The position numbers were made by a program, and so were the translations under genes. From Nocardia brasiliensis (GTDB taxonomy: Bacteria > Actinomycetota > Actinomycetes > Mycobacteriales > Mycobacteriaceae), in contig NZ_CP046171.1 in NCBI RefSeq assembly GCF_011801125.1, positions 6,696,001 through 6,760,000 of the forward strand: a stretch of DNA of 64,000 bases, in the 5' to 3' direction. Shown here piece by piece: positions 43,616-52,747 of the stretch (position 1 is the first letter of the stretch; the number at the start of each line of letters is the position of its first letter). The notes beneath the pieces are model-generated. The model did not search any database, was not told where the DNA came from, and saw only the letters and a list, made by a program, of their open reading frames with translations.

Positions 43616-43650
43616 GACGTCCGCCACCAGCTCGGCTGATGGCGGACGTC
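43616..43650. terminator. Bidirectional intrinsic terminator
   Basis: A perfect 11-bp stem (43616-43626 with 43640-43650), 13-base loop. On the minus strand the stem is followed by TTTTC, giving a real U-run for the TM-helix gene; it serves the convergent 125-residue gene on the other side. Confidence 0.8.
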
Positions 43651-43668
43651 GTTGTCGGAGGACGAGAT

Positions 43669-44553
43669 TCAGCGATCGATGCCCGGTTCGCGGTAACCCA
43701 TGTACTCGCCCGAACGCTGGTAGGAACCACCGCCCTGCTGGTATCCGCCGCCCTGCATCGCGCCCTCGTCCCACTGCTGGCCCTGCTGGCCGCGAGCCGC
43801 CTGCTGATCCATCCACAGCTGCTCCCGCGAGGCGTCCTCACGGCCCCGCGAGTACGCCTCGGCGTGCCCCTTGACCGCGGGCATCTCCTCTTCCAGCCCG
43901 CTCAGCCAGTTCTCCCAGCGCTGCTGCATCGGGCGGACCATCCCGCCGCCGACACCGACCACCAGGATGCCGCCGATGGTGGCGAGCACCGTGATCAGGA
44001 TCGGCATGGTGACCGACATGGCCACCCCGATCTGGTTCAACGCGGCCACGATGCCGACGCCCCAGATGAACACGGCCGCGACGCGGCCGATCATCGCGCC
44101 GTAGGAGAGGCCGCCGAGCATGTTGCCCACCAGGTCGCGCACGGCGGCGGCGATCGCGCCCGCGACCACCACGATGATGATCGCGACGGCGGCCTTCGGC
44201 AGCCAGGAGACGATGCCGTCGAGCAGGTCACTGACCGGGTTCGGCCCGAACACGCCGAAGCCGAGTTGCAGCGCGATCAGCAGGATCGCGTAGTAGGCCA
44301 GCTTCGCCAGCAGGTCCGAGGCGTCATAGCGACTGCGCGCCATCATCTGCCGCAGCCCGCCGCGCTCGACCAGGCGGTCGAAGCCGACCCGGTCCAGCAC
44401 CTTGTCCACGATGGTCGACACGAGCTTCGCGACGATCCAGCCGATGAGCAGGATGACGAGGAATCCGGCCAGTTTGGGGACGAACGTGGCGACGGAACTC
44501 CATGCGTCGGAGAAGCCCTGCTGGAAATCGATAGCCAAACTGGAGGTGTACAT
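43669..44553 (-). CDS. TM-helix (mechanosensitive-channel-like) membrane protein
   Basis: A 294-residue membrane protein with five or so helices and the conserved TM-helix repeats of the PF05552/CmpX type ([53 protein letters not shown]). These resemble the pore region of small-conductance mechanosensitive channels but lack the MscS beta domain. The C-terminal 80 residues are cytoplasmic, Gln/Gly/Tyr-rich and unstructured (QQGQQWDEGAMQGGGYQQGG). The second of two close ATGs is used because GAAGGG is 6 bases before it and touches the first. Confidence 0.85.
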   Translation of the reverse strand: MYTSSLAIDFQQGFSDAWSSVATFVPKLAGFLVILLIGWIVAKLVSTIVDKVLDRVGFDRLVERGGLRQMMARSRYDASDLLAKLAYYAILLIALQLGFGVFGPNPVSDLLDGIVSWLPKAAVAIIIVVVAGAIAAAVRDLVGNMLGGLSYGAMIGRVAAVFIWGVGIVAALNQIGVAMSVTMPILITVLATIGGILVVGVGGGMVRPMQQRWENWLSGLEEEMPAVKGHAEAYSRGREDASREQLWMDQQAARGQQGQQWDEGAMQGGGYQQGGGSYQRSGEYMGYREPGIDR

Positions 44554-44806
44554 GCCCATCCCTTCGCTATCCGATTAGCCGGGGCGGTTTGCCGAGGCTG
44601 CTTCAAGGCCGGTTATACCCCGGCGACATCACTCGAACCCTATATTTGCAGCTAATTTGCCACATCGACGCATTCCGCGCGACAAGTAACTCGAACGATA
44701 TGCCGGACCGCACGAATGAATGGTGGATCGAGCCGGTCACGGACGACGTGCACGCCAAGGCCGAACCCCGCGACGGCACAACGCGCTTCGGGGCGCGGCA
44801 CTCGCC

Positions 44807-45937
44807 TCAGGCGACGAACTCGGGCTGCGGCGTGAATTGCCGCGCGGACAGCCAGCGGATGCCCCGGGTCAGCAGCGGCAGCATCAGGACCATCAGCAGT
44901 AACCGCAGGCTCTGCACGCAGGTGATCAGCGGTAGGTTCGCGTCCATCGATTCGGCGGTGGCCAGCACGGCGTTGATGCCGCCCGGCGTGGTGGCCAGGT
45001 AGATGTCGGAGAGCTCCAGGTCGACGAAAGTCGCTACGGCGAAAGCCAATCCGGCGACGATGGCGGAGAGCGCGACGATGGTGACCGTCATCCCGGGAAT
45101 CATCCGCGCCATCTCGGTGACCACGGACTTGGTGAAGCGCGTGCCCACCTCGAAACCGATGAGCACGAAAAGCAGGTCCTTGAACAGGTTCGTCGGCGCG
45201 TAGCCGTGACTGACGCCGACTGCGGTCAACACCGCGGTCAGCACCATCGGCCCGATCAACGCGGGGCTCGGCAGGTGTACTCGCCTGCCCAGTTTGGTGC
45301 CGACGATGCAGAGCATGATCGCGATGGAGAGCCCGGCCACCTGATCGCCGCGCCCGACGATCATCCAGCTCGGCAGGTCGGGATTGGTGACGGCGGCGCC
45401 GAGGGTGGCGTGCGTGGTGGAGAGCCCGCCCGCGTTGTTGTTCAGCAGCGCGCCGAGCGCGGGCGCGCTCACCGCGACCAGGGCGACCCGCAGGTACTGC
45501 ATGAACGCGACCTGCCGCGGGTCGGCGTCCATGTCGTCGGCGCAGGACACCACCGCGGCGGAGCCGCCGGCCAGCAGGCCGAGGGTCGCGGTCGGCAATT
45601 CGACGTGCGCGACGCGGGCGAACACCACCGCGACCAGCAGGCTGATCACCAGCGTCGCCACCGTCACCGCGAGCACGGGGAACAGGGCGAGCCCGATGCT
45701 GGACAGCAGCGAGATCTCCAGATAGCTACCCATCAGCACGCCGAGCATGCCCTGCACGCCGATCGTGAGCGTGCGCGGCAGCGGGGTCGGCAAGTTCCCG
45801 GTCAACGCCAGCGCGCCGCCGACAAGGATCGCCAGGATCATCTGCGGCGCCGGGAAGTGCACCCGATCGAGTAGATGGGCGCCGACAAGCACCGAGGCCA
45901 GCAGAGCCACCCATCCGATCACTTGCCTGCGCGTCAT
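44807..45937 (-). CDS. AbrB family membrane protein
   Basis: A 376-residue integral membrane protein with about ten helices in two repeated halves, of the PF05145 AbrB/ammonia-monooxygenase-related family. Recognised by PAPQMILAILVGGALAL, GLLAGGSAAVVSCADDMDADPRQVAFMQYLRV and LATTPGGINAVLATAESMDANLPLITCVQSLRLL. It is often annotated as a transcriptional regulator or ammonia monooxygenase, but the sequence is plainly a transporter-like membrane protein. Substrate unknown. Transcribed toward the TM-helix gene, with a 250-base gap. Confidence 0.85.
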   Translation of the reverse strand: MTRRQVIGWVALLASVLVGAHLLDRVHFPAPQMILAILVGGALALTGNLPTPLPRTLTIGVQGMLGVLMGSYLEISLLSSIGLALFPVLAVTVATLVISLLVAVVFARVAHVELPTATLGLLAGGSAAVVSCADDMDADPRQVAFMQYLRVALVAVSAPALGALLNNNAGGLSTTHATLGAAVTNPDLPSWMIVGRGDQVAGLSIAIMLCIVGTKLGRRVHLPSPALIGPMVLTAVLTAVGVSHGYAPTNLFKDLLFVLIGFEVGTRFTKSVVTEMARMIPGMTVTIVALSAIVAGLAFAVATFVDLELSDIYLATTPGGINAVLATAESMDANLPLITCVQSLRLLLMVLMLPLLTRGIRWLSARQFTPQPEFVA

Positions 45938-46203
45938 ACCCAGGAATTGTTGCGGCCGCTAATGAACAATCCGTTACGGCTCCGTTATCGTGATTTACAG
46001 GTGGCTGTGATCCACGACGCAATTGCGCCATTCCCCCTGTCATAGCGGGGATTTCGGGGTCCGGAACACACCGTTCCCGGTGCTTGGATCGTCATCGTCG
46101 GCCCGACTGGCGAACCCGCCGTTCACCTTCTCGAACCTACCCCGCGCCCCCGGAGCACACCGGCCGGCGCGGTGCCGCGTGTACTATTCGGCCCGAATCA
46201 CCC

Positions 46204-46300
46204 CCACCGCGGGAGCTCGGGCACGGCCGGGCTGAGAGGGCGGACCCCAGCGCTTCGCCGACCGCCTGAACCTGTCCGGGTAATGCCGGCGTAGGAAGAG
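46204..46300 (+). promoter_or_regulatory. TPP riboswitch (THI element)
   Basis: Contains the hallmark conserved words in order: GGCTGAGAGGG (46230-46240), GACC, CTGAACCTGTCCGGGTAATGCCGGCGTAGGAAG (46266 onward). These give the pyrimidine-sensing and diphosphate-sensing helices and closing stem. The 3' part, GGAAG at 46294-46298, is also the only plausible ribosome binding purine tract for the permease, about 13 bases before its ATG. Thiamine diphosphate would thus close the element and switch off translation. Confidence 0.95.
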
Positions 46301-46311
46301 CGTTTTCGGGC

Positions 46312-47679
46312 ATGTCTTCATCGACCCTGCACAACTCCGAACGGCACGAAGCACCGTTCACCCTCGACGAGCCCGCCCCCAAGGTGCTCTCGTTCTGGGA
46401 CCAGAGCGCATTCTGGGCAAATCTCGGCGTCAGCCTCATCGCGTTCTCCGGCGCGTACACCGTGCTCGCGCCGAACTCCGACGGCGCGGCCCAGATCTCG
46501 ATCGCGGCGGGCATTCTCGCGATGATCGTCGGCACGGTCGTCGGCGGCGTCATGCTCGGTCTGGCCGCCGTGCCCGGCGCGCGCACCGGCAAACCCGCGA
46601 TGGTGCTGCTGCGCGGTCTGTTCGGCGCGAAGCTGAGCTACCTGCCGACCGTGCTCAACATCGCCCAGCTGATCGGCTGGGGCACCTTCGAATTGATCGT
46701 CATCGGCGACGCGGCCGACGAACTGTTCGGCGGCGGCCCGCACTGGCTGTACGTGGTGGCCGCGGGCGCGCTCACCACCGCGCTGACCATCTGGCCGCTC
46801 GGGTCGGTCCGGCTCCTGCGCCGGTTCGTCACGGTCGGCGTGGTGATCGCGCTGGTGTGGTTCTACATCCAGTTCTTCCGCACCGGACTGCCCGATCTCA
46901 CGGCCAACCCCGGCCCGCACGGCAGCGGCCCGTTCGGCGTCGACTGGAATCTGTTCTGGATCGCCACCGACGCGGCGCTGGCCGTCTCCATCTCCTGGGT
47001 GCCGGTGGCCGCCGACTACACCCGGCATTCGCGCAGCACCGGCAGCGCGTTCGGCGCGGCGAGCGGCGCCTACGCGCTGACCCAGATCGTGGCCTACATC
47101 CTCGGGCTGTTCGCGCTGGCCCGCGCGACCGGTGACGGGCAGTACTCGCCGTTCCTCCAGGTGACCCTGGGCGGACTGTTTTTCTTCATCTTTGTGCTGC
47201 GCGAAGCCGATCAGTCCTTCGCCAACGTGTACTCCACCGCGGTGTCCATCCAGAACCTGTGGCCGCGACTGGACCGGCGGGTGCTCTCTATCGGGCTCGG
47301 CGTGCTGATCACGTTGCTCGCGTTGCGGCTGAACATGGCGAACTACTTCGGCTTCCTCGGCCTGATCGGTTCGGTGTTCGTGCCGTTGCTCGGCGTGCTG
47401 GTCGCCGACTTCTTCCTGCGGGCCAGGGGCGAGTGGAACACCGCTGCCGACGCCCCGCCGCGCTGGGGCATGGTGCTCGCGTGGCTGGCCGGTCTCGCGG
47501 TCTACCAGCTGATCAACCCGGGTGACGCCGGGTTGTGGACCGATTTCTGGGTGCGCGCGCAGGAGCTGCTGCACTTCAGCAAGCAGGCGTGGATGAGCGC
47601 GTCGCTGCTGTCGTTCCTGGCCGCGGTGCTCGTGGCCTGGATATTCGGCCGGGTGGCGGCCCTGCGCGCGGCACGGTGA
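46312..47679 (+). CDS. NCS1 permease under TPP riboswitch, likely thiamine-precursor uptake (CytX-like)
   Basis: A 455-residue, 12-helix permease of the nucleobase-cation-symport-1 (cytosine/purine/thiamine) family. Conserved helix 1 region SFWDQSAFWANLGVSLIAF, GTVVGGVMLGL and DYTRHSRSTGSAFGAASGAYAL are visible. TPP control and similarity to CytX suggest import of hydroxymethylpyrimidine or thiamine rather than cytosine. The first 25 residues are cytoplasmic and hydrophilic. The downstream DUF72 gene starts 30 bases later and may be cotranscribed. Confidence 0.9.
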   Translation: MSSSTLHNSERHEAPFTLDEPAPKVLSFWDQSAFWANLGVSLIAFSGAYTVLAPNSDGAAQISIAAGILAMIVGTVVGGVMLGLAAVPGARTGKPAMVLLRGLFGAKLSYLPTVLNIAQLIGWGTFELIVIGDAADELFGGGPHWLYVVAAGALTTALTIWPLGSVRLLRRFVTVGVVIALVWFYIQFFRTGLPDLTANPGPHGSGPFGVDWNLFWIATDAALAVSISWVPVAADYTRHSRSTGSAFGAASGAYALTQIVAYILGLFALARATGDGQYSPFLQVTLGGLFFFIFVLREADQSFANVYSTAVSIQNLWPRLDRRVLSIGLGVLITLLALRLNMANYFGFLGLIGSVFVPLLGVLVADFFLRARGEWNTAADAPPRWGMVLAWLAGLAVYQLINPGDAGLWTDFWVRAQELLHFSKQAWMSASLLSFLAAVLVAWIFGRVAALRAAR

Positions 47680-47709
47680 GCCCGGCGGCGTTGCTGTCAC
47701 GATGGAGAC

Positions 47710-48531
47710 ATGGGCCAGATCCGGATCGGCACGTCGGGGTGGGTGTACCCGCCCTGGCGCGGTGTCTTCTATCCCAAGGGCGTGCCGCAGAAGCGCGAGC
47801 TCGAGTACCTTTCGCAGCGGTTGAACAGCGTCGAGATCAACGGGTCTTTCTATGCGCTGCAACGCCCTTCGAGCTATCGGAACTGGGCGAGCATGACCCC
47901 GGACGACTTCGTGTTCGCGGTGAAGGGCAGCCGATTCATCACCCATATGAAGCGGTTGCGCGACGGCGACGAGCTGCTGGCGAACTTCCTCGCGTCCGGC
48001 CTGCTCGCCCTCGGTCCGAAACTGGGTCCGATCCTCTGGCAGCTGCCGCCGAACTTCCAGTTCGAGCCGGACGTGCTCGACGCCTTCTGCGCTCATCTCC
48101 CGCGCACCACCGCGGCGGCCGCGCGGATCGCCGAGCACCATGACCACCGGGTGGACCCCGCGCACGTGCGCACCGATGCCGACCGTCCGCTGCGGCACGC
48201 GCTGGAGGTGCGCCACCCCAGCTTCGTCACCCCGCGCTGCTTCGAGTTGCTGGCCGCGCACGGGGTCGCCCTCGTCGTCGCCGACGCCGCGGGCAAGTTC
48301 CCGCTGATCGAGGAACGCACCGCCGACTTCGTCTACATCCGCCTGCACGGCCACGACGAGCTCTACGTCAGCGGCTATACCGACGCCGGCCTGGACATGT
48401 GGGCCGAGAAGATCCGCGCCTGGTCGGTCCACCACGACGTGTACTGCTATTTCGACAACGACGCCAAGGTCATGGCGCCGCGGGACGCGCTGGCGCTACG
48501 CGACCGGCTGATCGACGCGCACCCCCGCTGA
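47710..48531 (+). CDS. DUF72 family protein
   Basis: A 273-residue TIM-barrel-like protein of the DUF72 (YecE) family. It shows IRIGTSGWVYPPWRGVFYPKG, LEYLSQRLNSVEINGSFYALQRPSSYRNWASMTPDDFVFAVKGS (read in pieces), LWQLPPNFQFEPDVL, ALEVRHPSF and the C-terminal DVYCYFDNDAKVMAP. Members resemble phosphodiesterase/endonuclease IV folds, but no activity is established. Its stop codon lies in the loop side of a perfect hairpin that ends the transcript. Confidence 0.9.
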   Translation: MGQIRIGTSGWVYPPWRGVFYPKGVPQKRELEYLSQRLNSVEINGSFYALQRPSSYRNWASMTPDDFVFAVKGSRFITHMKRLRDGDELLANFLASGLLALGPKLGPILWQLPPNFQFEPDVLDAFCAHLPRTTAAAARIAEHHDHRVDPAHVRTDADRPLRHALEVRHPSFVTPRCFELLAAHGVALVVADAAGKFPLIEERTADFVYIRLHGHDELYVSGYTDAGLDMWAEKIRAWSVHHDVYCYFDNDAKVMAPRDALALRDRLIDAHPR

Positions 48532-48548
48532 ACTAGCGGGGGTGCGCG
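48516..48548. terminator. Bidirectional hairpin overlapping the DUF72 stop
   Basis: A 14-bp perfect stem (48516-48529 with 48535-48548) and 5-base loop. It begins inside the last codons of the DUF72 gene and lies just before the convergent cbs stop. Confidence 0.75.
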
Positions 48549-48554
48549 GCCGAG

Positions 48555-49931
48555 CTAGGCGTTCAGGAAGCCGAGCAGATCGTGCCGGGTGATGACGCCG
48601 ACCGGCTTGCCCTCCTCGACGACCATCAGGGCGTCGGTGTCCGAGAGCGCCTTGGTGGCGGCGGAGATCGGCTCACCCGCACCGATCAGCGGGAACGAGG
48701 CGCTCATGTGCTGGGACACCGAATCCGTCAGGTGCGCACGGCCTTCGAACACCGCCGACAGCAGATCCCGCTCCGAGACGCTGCCCGCGACCTCGCCCGC
48801 CATCACCGGCGGTTCGGCGCCGACCACGGGCATCTGCGAGACGCCGTATTCGCGCAGGATCTCGATGGCGTCGCGCAGCGTTTCCGACGGGTGGGTGTGC
48901 ACCAGGTCCGGCAGAGCGCCCGACTTGCCGCGCAGCACATCGCCGACCAGGGGTTCGGCGGTGCTGCCGTCGAGGCGTTCGCGCAGGAAGCCGTAGGAGG
49001 CCATCCACTTGTCGTTGAAGATCTTCGACAGGTAGCCGCGGCCGCCGTCGGGCAGCAGCACCACCACGACCGCGTCCGGGTCGCGGCGCGCGACCTCGAT
49101 CGCCGCGACCACCGCCATGCCGCACGAGCCGCCGACCAGCAGCCCTTCCTCGCGGGCCAGGCGTCGGGTCATGTCGAACGAATCGGCGTCGGAGACCGCG
49201 ATGATCTCGTCCGGAATGGCCGGGTCGTAGGCCGAGGGCCAGAAATCCTCGCCGACGCCCTCGACCAGGTAGGGCCGGCCGGTGCCACCGGAGTAGACCG
49301 AGCCCTCGGGGTCGGCGCCGATGATCTTCACCTTGCCGCCCGAGACCTCCTTGAGGTAGCGACCGGTGCCGCTGATCGTGCCGCCGGTGCCCACGCCCGC
49401 GACGAAGTGGGTGATCTTGCCCTCGGTGTCGCGCCAGATCTCCGGACCGGTGGTCTCGTAGTGGCTCTCCGGGCCGCCCGGGTTGGAGTACTGGTCCGGC
49501 TTCCACGCCCCGTCGATCTCCTGGACCAGGCGGTTCGAGACGCTGTAGTAGCTGGCCGGGTCCTCGGGCGCGACCGCGGTCGGGCACACCACGACCTCGG
49601 CGCCGTAGGCGCGCAGCACGTTGCGCTTGTCCTCGCTGACCTTGTCCGGGCAGACGAAAACACAGTGGTAGCCGCGCTGCTGGGCGACCAGCGCGAGACC
49701 GACACCGGTGTTGCCGGAGGTGGGCTCGACGATGGTGCCGCCGGGTCGCAGCTGACCGGACTGCTCGGCGGCCTCGATCATCTTCACCGCGATCCGGTCC
49801 TTGGAGCTGCCGCCCGGGTTCAGGTATTCGATCTTGGCGGCGAGCAATCCCGCGGTCGGTTCGATGACGGAGTTCAACCGGACCAACGGCGTGTTGCCGA
49901 TGAGGTCCACGACATGGTCGGCGATGCGCAT
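48555..49931 (-). CDS. cbs: Cystathionine beta-synthase
   Basis: PLP enzyme condensing serine and homocysteine to cystathionine. 458 residues. The PLP lysine is in GGSSKDRIAVKMIE (K44), with TSGNTGVGLALVAQQRGY and GVGTGGTISGTGRYLKE binding the cofactor phosphate. A C-terminal regulatory pair of CBS domains (about 340-458) resembles human CBS and Rv1077. The ATG follows GGGGG closely; the open frame upstream of it runs into the neighbour gene and is not part of the protein. With metB it allows methionine-cysteine exchange. Confidence 0.96.
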   Translation of the reverse strand: MRIADHVVDLIGNTPLVRLNSVIEPTAGLLAAKIEYLNPGGSSKDRIAVKMIEAAEQSGQLRPGGTIVEPTSGNTGVGLALVAQQRGYHCVFVCPDKVSEDKRNVLRAYGAEVVVCPTAVAPEDPASYYSVSNRLVQEIDGAWKPDQYSNPGGPESHYETTGPEIWRDTEGKITHFVAGVGTGGTISGTGRYLKEVSGGKVKIIGADPEGSVYSGGTGRPYLVEGVGEDFWPSAYDPAIPDEIIAVSDADSFDMTRRLAREEGLLVGGSCGMAVVAAIEVARRDPDAVVVVLLPDGGRGYLSKIFNDKWMASYGFLRERLDGSTAEPLVGDVLRGKSGALPDLVHTHPSETLRDAIEILREYGVSQMPVVGAEPPVMAGEVAGSVSERDLLSAVFEGRAHLTDSVSQHMSASFPLIGAGEPISAATKALSDTDALMVVEEGKPVGVITRHDLLGFLNA

Positions 49932-50081
49932 GCCCCCATCGTTCCAGACGGCGCAGAATCCGCCCGCCCAGGTCGGCCCGCGCCGCCGTGTTCGCGCTGG
50001 ATGCCAGGTCATCCACGCCACGCACACCCCTACCGCGCGACAAACCGGAAATTCGGTTTGCCCGCGCTTAGGATCGCCCTC

Positions 50082-50561
50082 ATGAGGCAGCCGAACATCG
50101 CTCGTGCCGTTCTCGTGCCTGCCGCCGCGGCGTTGGCCGCGCTGGCCGGACCCGGTACCGAGGCCAACGCCGTGACCACCGAGTTCCCGCAGGTGCCGAC
50201 GCTCGCGCACGGTGGCCTCTGCTGGACCACCCTCCGCACCTGGGCCGATGTCAGCCCGGCATGGCCGGGGCGCGCCATCCTCAATATCCAGGCGCTGCCA
50301 CTCGTCGGCATCGGTCCCGGTGAATATCCGCTGGCACCGGTCTGCGAGGTGAACACCACGGTCGACTGGCGCAACACCACCACCGGAGCGACGGGCCGCT
50401 ACTCCGACACCGTGGTGGCCGGCATGTACGGCAGCATTCAGTACGCGCTGTTCCAGGACACCGGCCCCGGCCGCGTCGAGGTTACCGTCACCACCGACGC
50501 CGCGAGCGTGCCCGCCCACGGCTCGTTCGACGTTCCCGCTCCCCCTGCCCCGCCTGCGTGA
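50082..50561 (+). CDS. Secreted hypothetical protein
   Basis: A 159-residue exported protein: signal peptide (ARAVLVPAAAALAALAGPGTEANA), then a small beta domain with two Cys (GGLCWTT and APVCEVN) and a Pro/Ala end. I do not recognise the family. AGGATCG lies 8 bases upstream of the ATG. A short palindrome, CAAACCG-6-CGGTTTG (50041-50060), sits between this gene and cbs and may be an operator. It overlaps the SGNH gene by GTGA. Confidence 0.75.
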   Translation: MRQPNIARAVLVPAAAALAALAGPGTEANAVTTEFPQVPTLAHGGLCWTTLRTWADVSPAWPGRAILNIQALPLVGIGPGEYPLAPVCEVNTTVDWRNTTTGATGRYSDTVVAGMYGSIQYALFQDTGPGRVEVTVTTDAASVPAHGSFDVPAPPAPPA

Positions 50562-51472
50562 AGTCGGTATCTTTAGCTTCTGTGAACGCACCTCGGATCG
50601 GCTGGCGGACAGCCGCGGTCACGGGTGCCGCGACCGTGCTGGCCGGTTCCGGCGCGGGCACCGCGTGGTGGGCCGCGTATCGACTGCTGACGGCGCAGGC
50701 GGGCACCGCGCGCGGCGTGATCGGCCGCGACACCTCGAAACCGCCTGAGGCGGACGGCATCTACACCGCGGGCTGCCTGGAGCCGGAGCCGTGGCGCGCG
50801 GGCAAGCACGCCGACCTGCACCTGATGATCTTCGGTGATTCCACCGCGGCGGGGGTCGGCTGCCGAGTCGCCGACGAGGTGCCCGGCGTGCGGCTGGCCC
50901 GCGGCCTCGCCCTGGCCACGAATCGGCGAATCCGGTTGAGCACCAAGGCGATCTCGGGCGCCACCTCGAAGGGGTTGTCCGGACAGGTGGACGCGATGTT
51001 CGTGGCGGGACCGCCGCCGGACGCCGCGGTCATCCTGATCGGCGCCAACGACATCACCAAGAAGCATTCCGTGCGCGCCTCGGCCCGCAGGCTGGCCGCC
51101 GCGGTCGCCCGGTTGCGCAGGGCCGATGCCGTGGTCGTGGTCGGCACCTGTCCCAATCTCGGTACGGTGACCGCGATTCCGCAGCCGCTGCGCACGGTCG
51201 TGCACAACTGGAGCCTGCGGCTGGCGCGGGCGCAGACCCTGGCCACCACCGCGGCGGGCGGGCTCCCGGTGCCGATGGGGTATCTGCTCGCGCCGGAATT
51301 CCGGGCGCAACCGGAGTTGCTGTTCGCCGAGGACGGTTTCCACCCATCAGCGGCGGGCTACGAACTGGCCGCGGCACAGTTGCTTCCGGTCCTGCTCGAG
51401 GCGCTCGGCGAGCCGACCCCGGGTGCTGGTTCCCCGCGACGCGACGTAGATTCGACAAGAACCCGCGAGTAA
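50558..51472 (+). CDS. SGNH/GDSL hydrolase (Rv1075c-like)
   Basis: A 304-residue membrane-anchored or exported esterase. The N-terminal apolar segment is ATVLAGSGAGTAWWAAYRLL. The catalytic blocks are complete: LMIFGDSTAAGVG (Ser), SGATSKGL, LIGANDITKK (Asn) and DGFHPSAAGYELAA (Asp/His). Rv1075c, an esterase, is the syntenic gene beside fadA3. The GTG overlapping the previous stop is preferred because coupling of this kind recurs in the window; a GTG eight codons later is possible. The last 20 residues are unstructured. Confidence 0.9.
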   Translation: MKSVSLASVNAPRIGWRTAAVTGAATVLAGSGAGTAWWAAYRLLTAQAGTARGVIGRDTSKPPEADGIYTAGCLEPEPWRAGKHADLHLMIFGDSTAAGVGCRVADEVPGVRLARGLALATNRRIRLSTKAISGATSKGLSGQVDAMFVAGPPPDAAVILIGANDITKKHSVRASARRLAAAVARLRRADAVVVVGTCPNLGTVTAIPQPLRTVVHNWSLRLARAQTLATTAAGGLPVPMGYLLAPEFRAQPELLFAEDGFHPSAAGYELAAAQLLPVLLEALGEPTPGAGSPRRDVDSTRTRE

Positions 51473-51512
51473 CAAAGCGGGGGCGCTCGTACCCTCCGAC
51501 AAAGGAGTCCTC

Positions 51513-52733
51513 ATGCCTGAGGCTGTCATCGTCTCGACTGCCCGTTCCCCGATCGGCCGGGCGGCCAAGGGATCGCTGGTCGACATGCGGCCCGACGACC
51601 TGACCACCCAGATCGTCCGCGCGGCACTCGACAAGGTGCCCGCTCTGGACCCCAACCAGATCGATGACCTGATTCTCGGCTGCGGTTCGCCGGGTGGCGA
51701 GTCCGGTTTCAACATCGCCCGCATCGTGGCCGTGCAGCTGGGTTACGACCTGGTGCCGGGCACCACCGTGCACCGCTACTGCGCCTCGTCGCTGCAGTCC
51801 ACCCGGATGGCCTTCCACGCCATCAAGGCGGGCGAGGGCGAGGTGTTCATCTCCGCGGGCGTCGAGACCGTGTCCCGCTACAAGAACGGTTCCGCCGACA
51901 GCTGGCCGAACACGCAGAACGAGCTGTTCGCCGACGCGCAGGCGCGCACCGCGAAGACCGCGGAGGGCGGCGCGGGCGCGTGGCACGATCCGCGCCAGGA
52001 CGGCCTGATCCCGGACGCGTACATCGCGATGGGCCAGACCGCCGAGAACGTCGCCAGCTTCACCGGCATCACCAGGGAAGAGCAGGACCGCTGGGGCGTC
52101 CGGTCGCAGAACCGGGCCGAGGAAGCGATCAAGAACGGCTTCTTCGAGCGCGAGATCACCCCGATCACGCTGCCCGACGGCACCGTCGTTTCGAAGGACG
52201 ACGGCCCGCGTGCCGGGGTCACCTACGAGGCGGTCAGCCAGCTGAAGCCGGTCTTCCGCCCGGACGGCACCGTCACCGCGGGCAACTGCTGCCCGCTCAA
52301 CGACGGCGCGGCCGCGCTGGTCATCATGAGCGATACCAAGGCCAAGGAGCTCGGTCTGACCCCGCTGGCCCGCATCGTATCCACCGGTGTGTCCGGCCTG
52401 TCGCCCGAGATCATGGGCCTCGGCCCGATCGAGGCGTGCAAGCGCGCACTCGCGTTGGCGGGCAAGACGATCGACGACATCGACCTGGTCGAGATCAACG
52501 AGGCGTTCGCGGTGCAGGTGCTCGGCTCGGCCCGCGAGCTGAAGATCGACGAGGACAAGCTGAACGTCTCCGGCGGCGCGATCGCGCTCGGCCACCCGTT
52601 CGGCATGACCGGCGCCCGCATCACCACCACGCTGCTGAACAACCTGCAGACCTACGACAAGCAGTTCGGTCTGGAGACCATGTGCGTCGGCGGCGGCCAG
52701 GGCATGGCGATGGTCATCGAGCGCTTGAGCTGA
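51513..52733 (+). CDS. Acetyl-CoA acyltransferase (thiolase), FadA3-like
   Basis: A 406-residue degradative-type thiolase. The active-site nucleophile is C90 in HRYCASSLQST, the His is H361 in LGHPFGMTG, and the second catalytic Cys is C391 in MCVGGGQGMA. The sequence is complete, and the product would release acetyl-CoA from a 3-ketoacyl-CoA in beta-oxidation. AAAGGAG precedes the ATG. The gene order matches fadA3 (Rv1074c) in mycobacteria. Ends at a textbook intrinsic terminator. Confidence 0.94.
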   Translation: MPEAVIVSTARSPIGRAAKGSLVDMRPDDLTTQIVRAALDKVPALDPNQIDDLILGCGSPGGESGFNIARIVAVQLGYDLVPGTTVHRYCASSLQSTRMAFHAIKAGEGEVFISAGVETVSRYKNGSADSWPNTQNELFADAQARTAKTAEGGAGAWHDPRQDGLIPDAYIAMGQTAENVASFTGITREEQDRWGVRSQNRAEEAIKNGFFEREITPITLPDGTVVSKDDGPRAGVTYEAVSQLKPVFRPDGTVTAGNCCPLNDGAAALVIMSDTKAKELGLTPLARIVSTGVSGLSPEIMGLGPIEACKRALALAGKTIDDIDLVEINEAFAVQVLGSARELKIDEDKLNVSGGAIALGHPFGMTGARITTTLLNNLQTYDKQFGLETMCVGGGQGMAMVIERLS

Positions 52734-52747
52734 GTCATCACGAAAGA

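Noticed and set aside
44700..45002. Plus-strand frame starting MPDRTNEWWIEPVTDD
   Set aside because: The first 35 residues look protein-like, but there is no ribosome binding site and the frame runs on into antisense of the AbrB-family gene. Not supportable as a gene.
44807..45937. Annotation as AbrB transcription regulator or ammonia monooxygenase
   Set aside because: The protein is a ten-helix membrane protein without a DNA-binding domain or copper-oxygenase motifs; the usual automatic names are misleading.
46318..48435. 705-codon minus-strand frame antisense to the NCS1 permease and DUF72 genes
   Set aside because: It covers two clear plus-strand genes and a riboswitch-controlled start. 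Composition (Arg, Gly, His, Gln, Glu repeats) is that of an antisense shadow.
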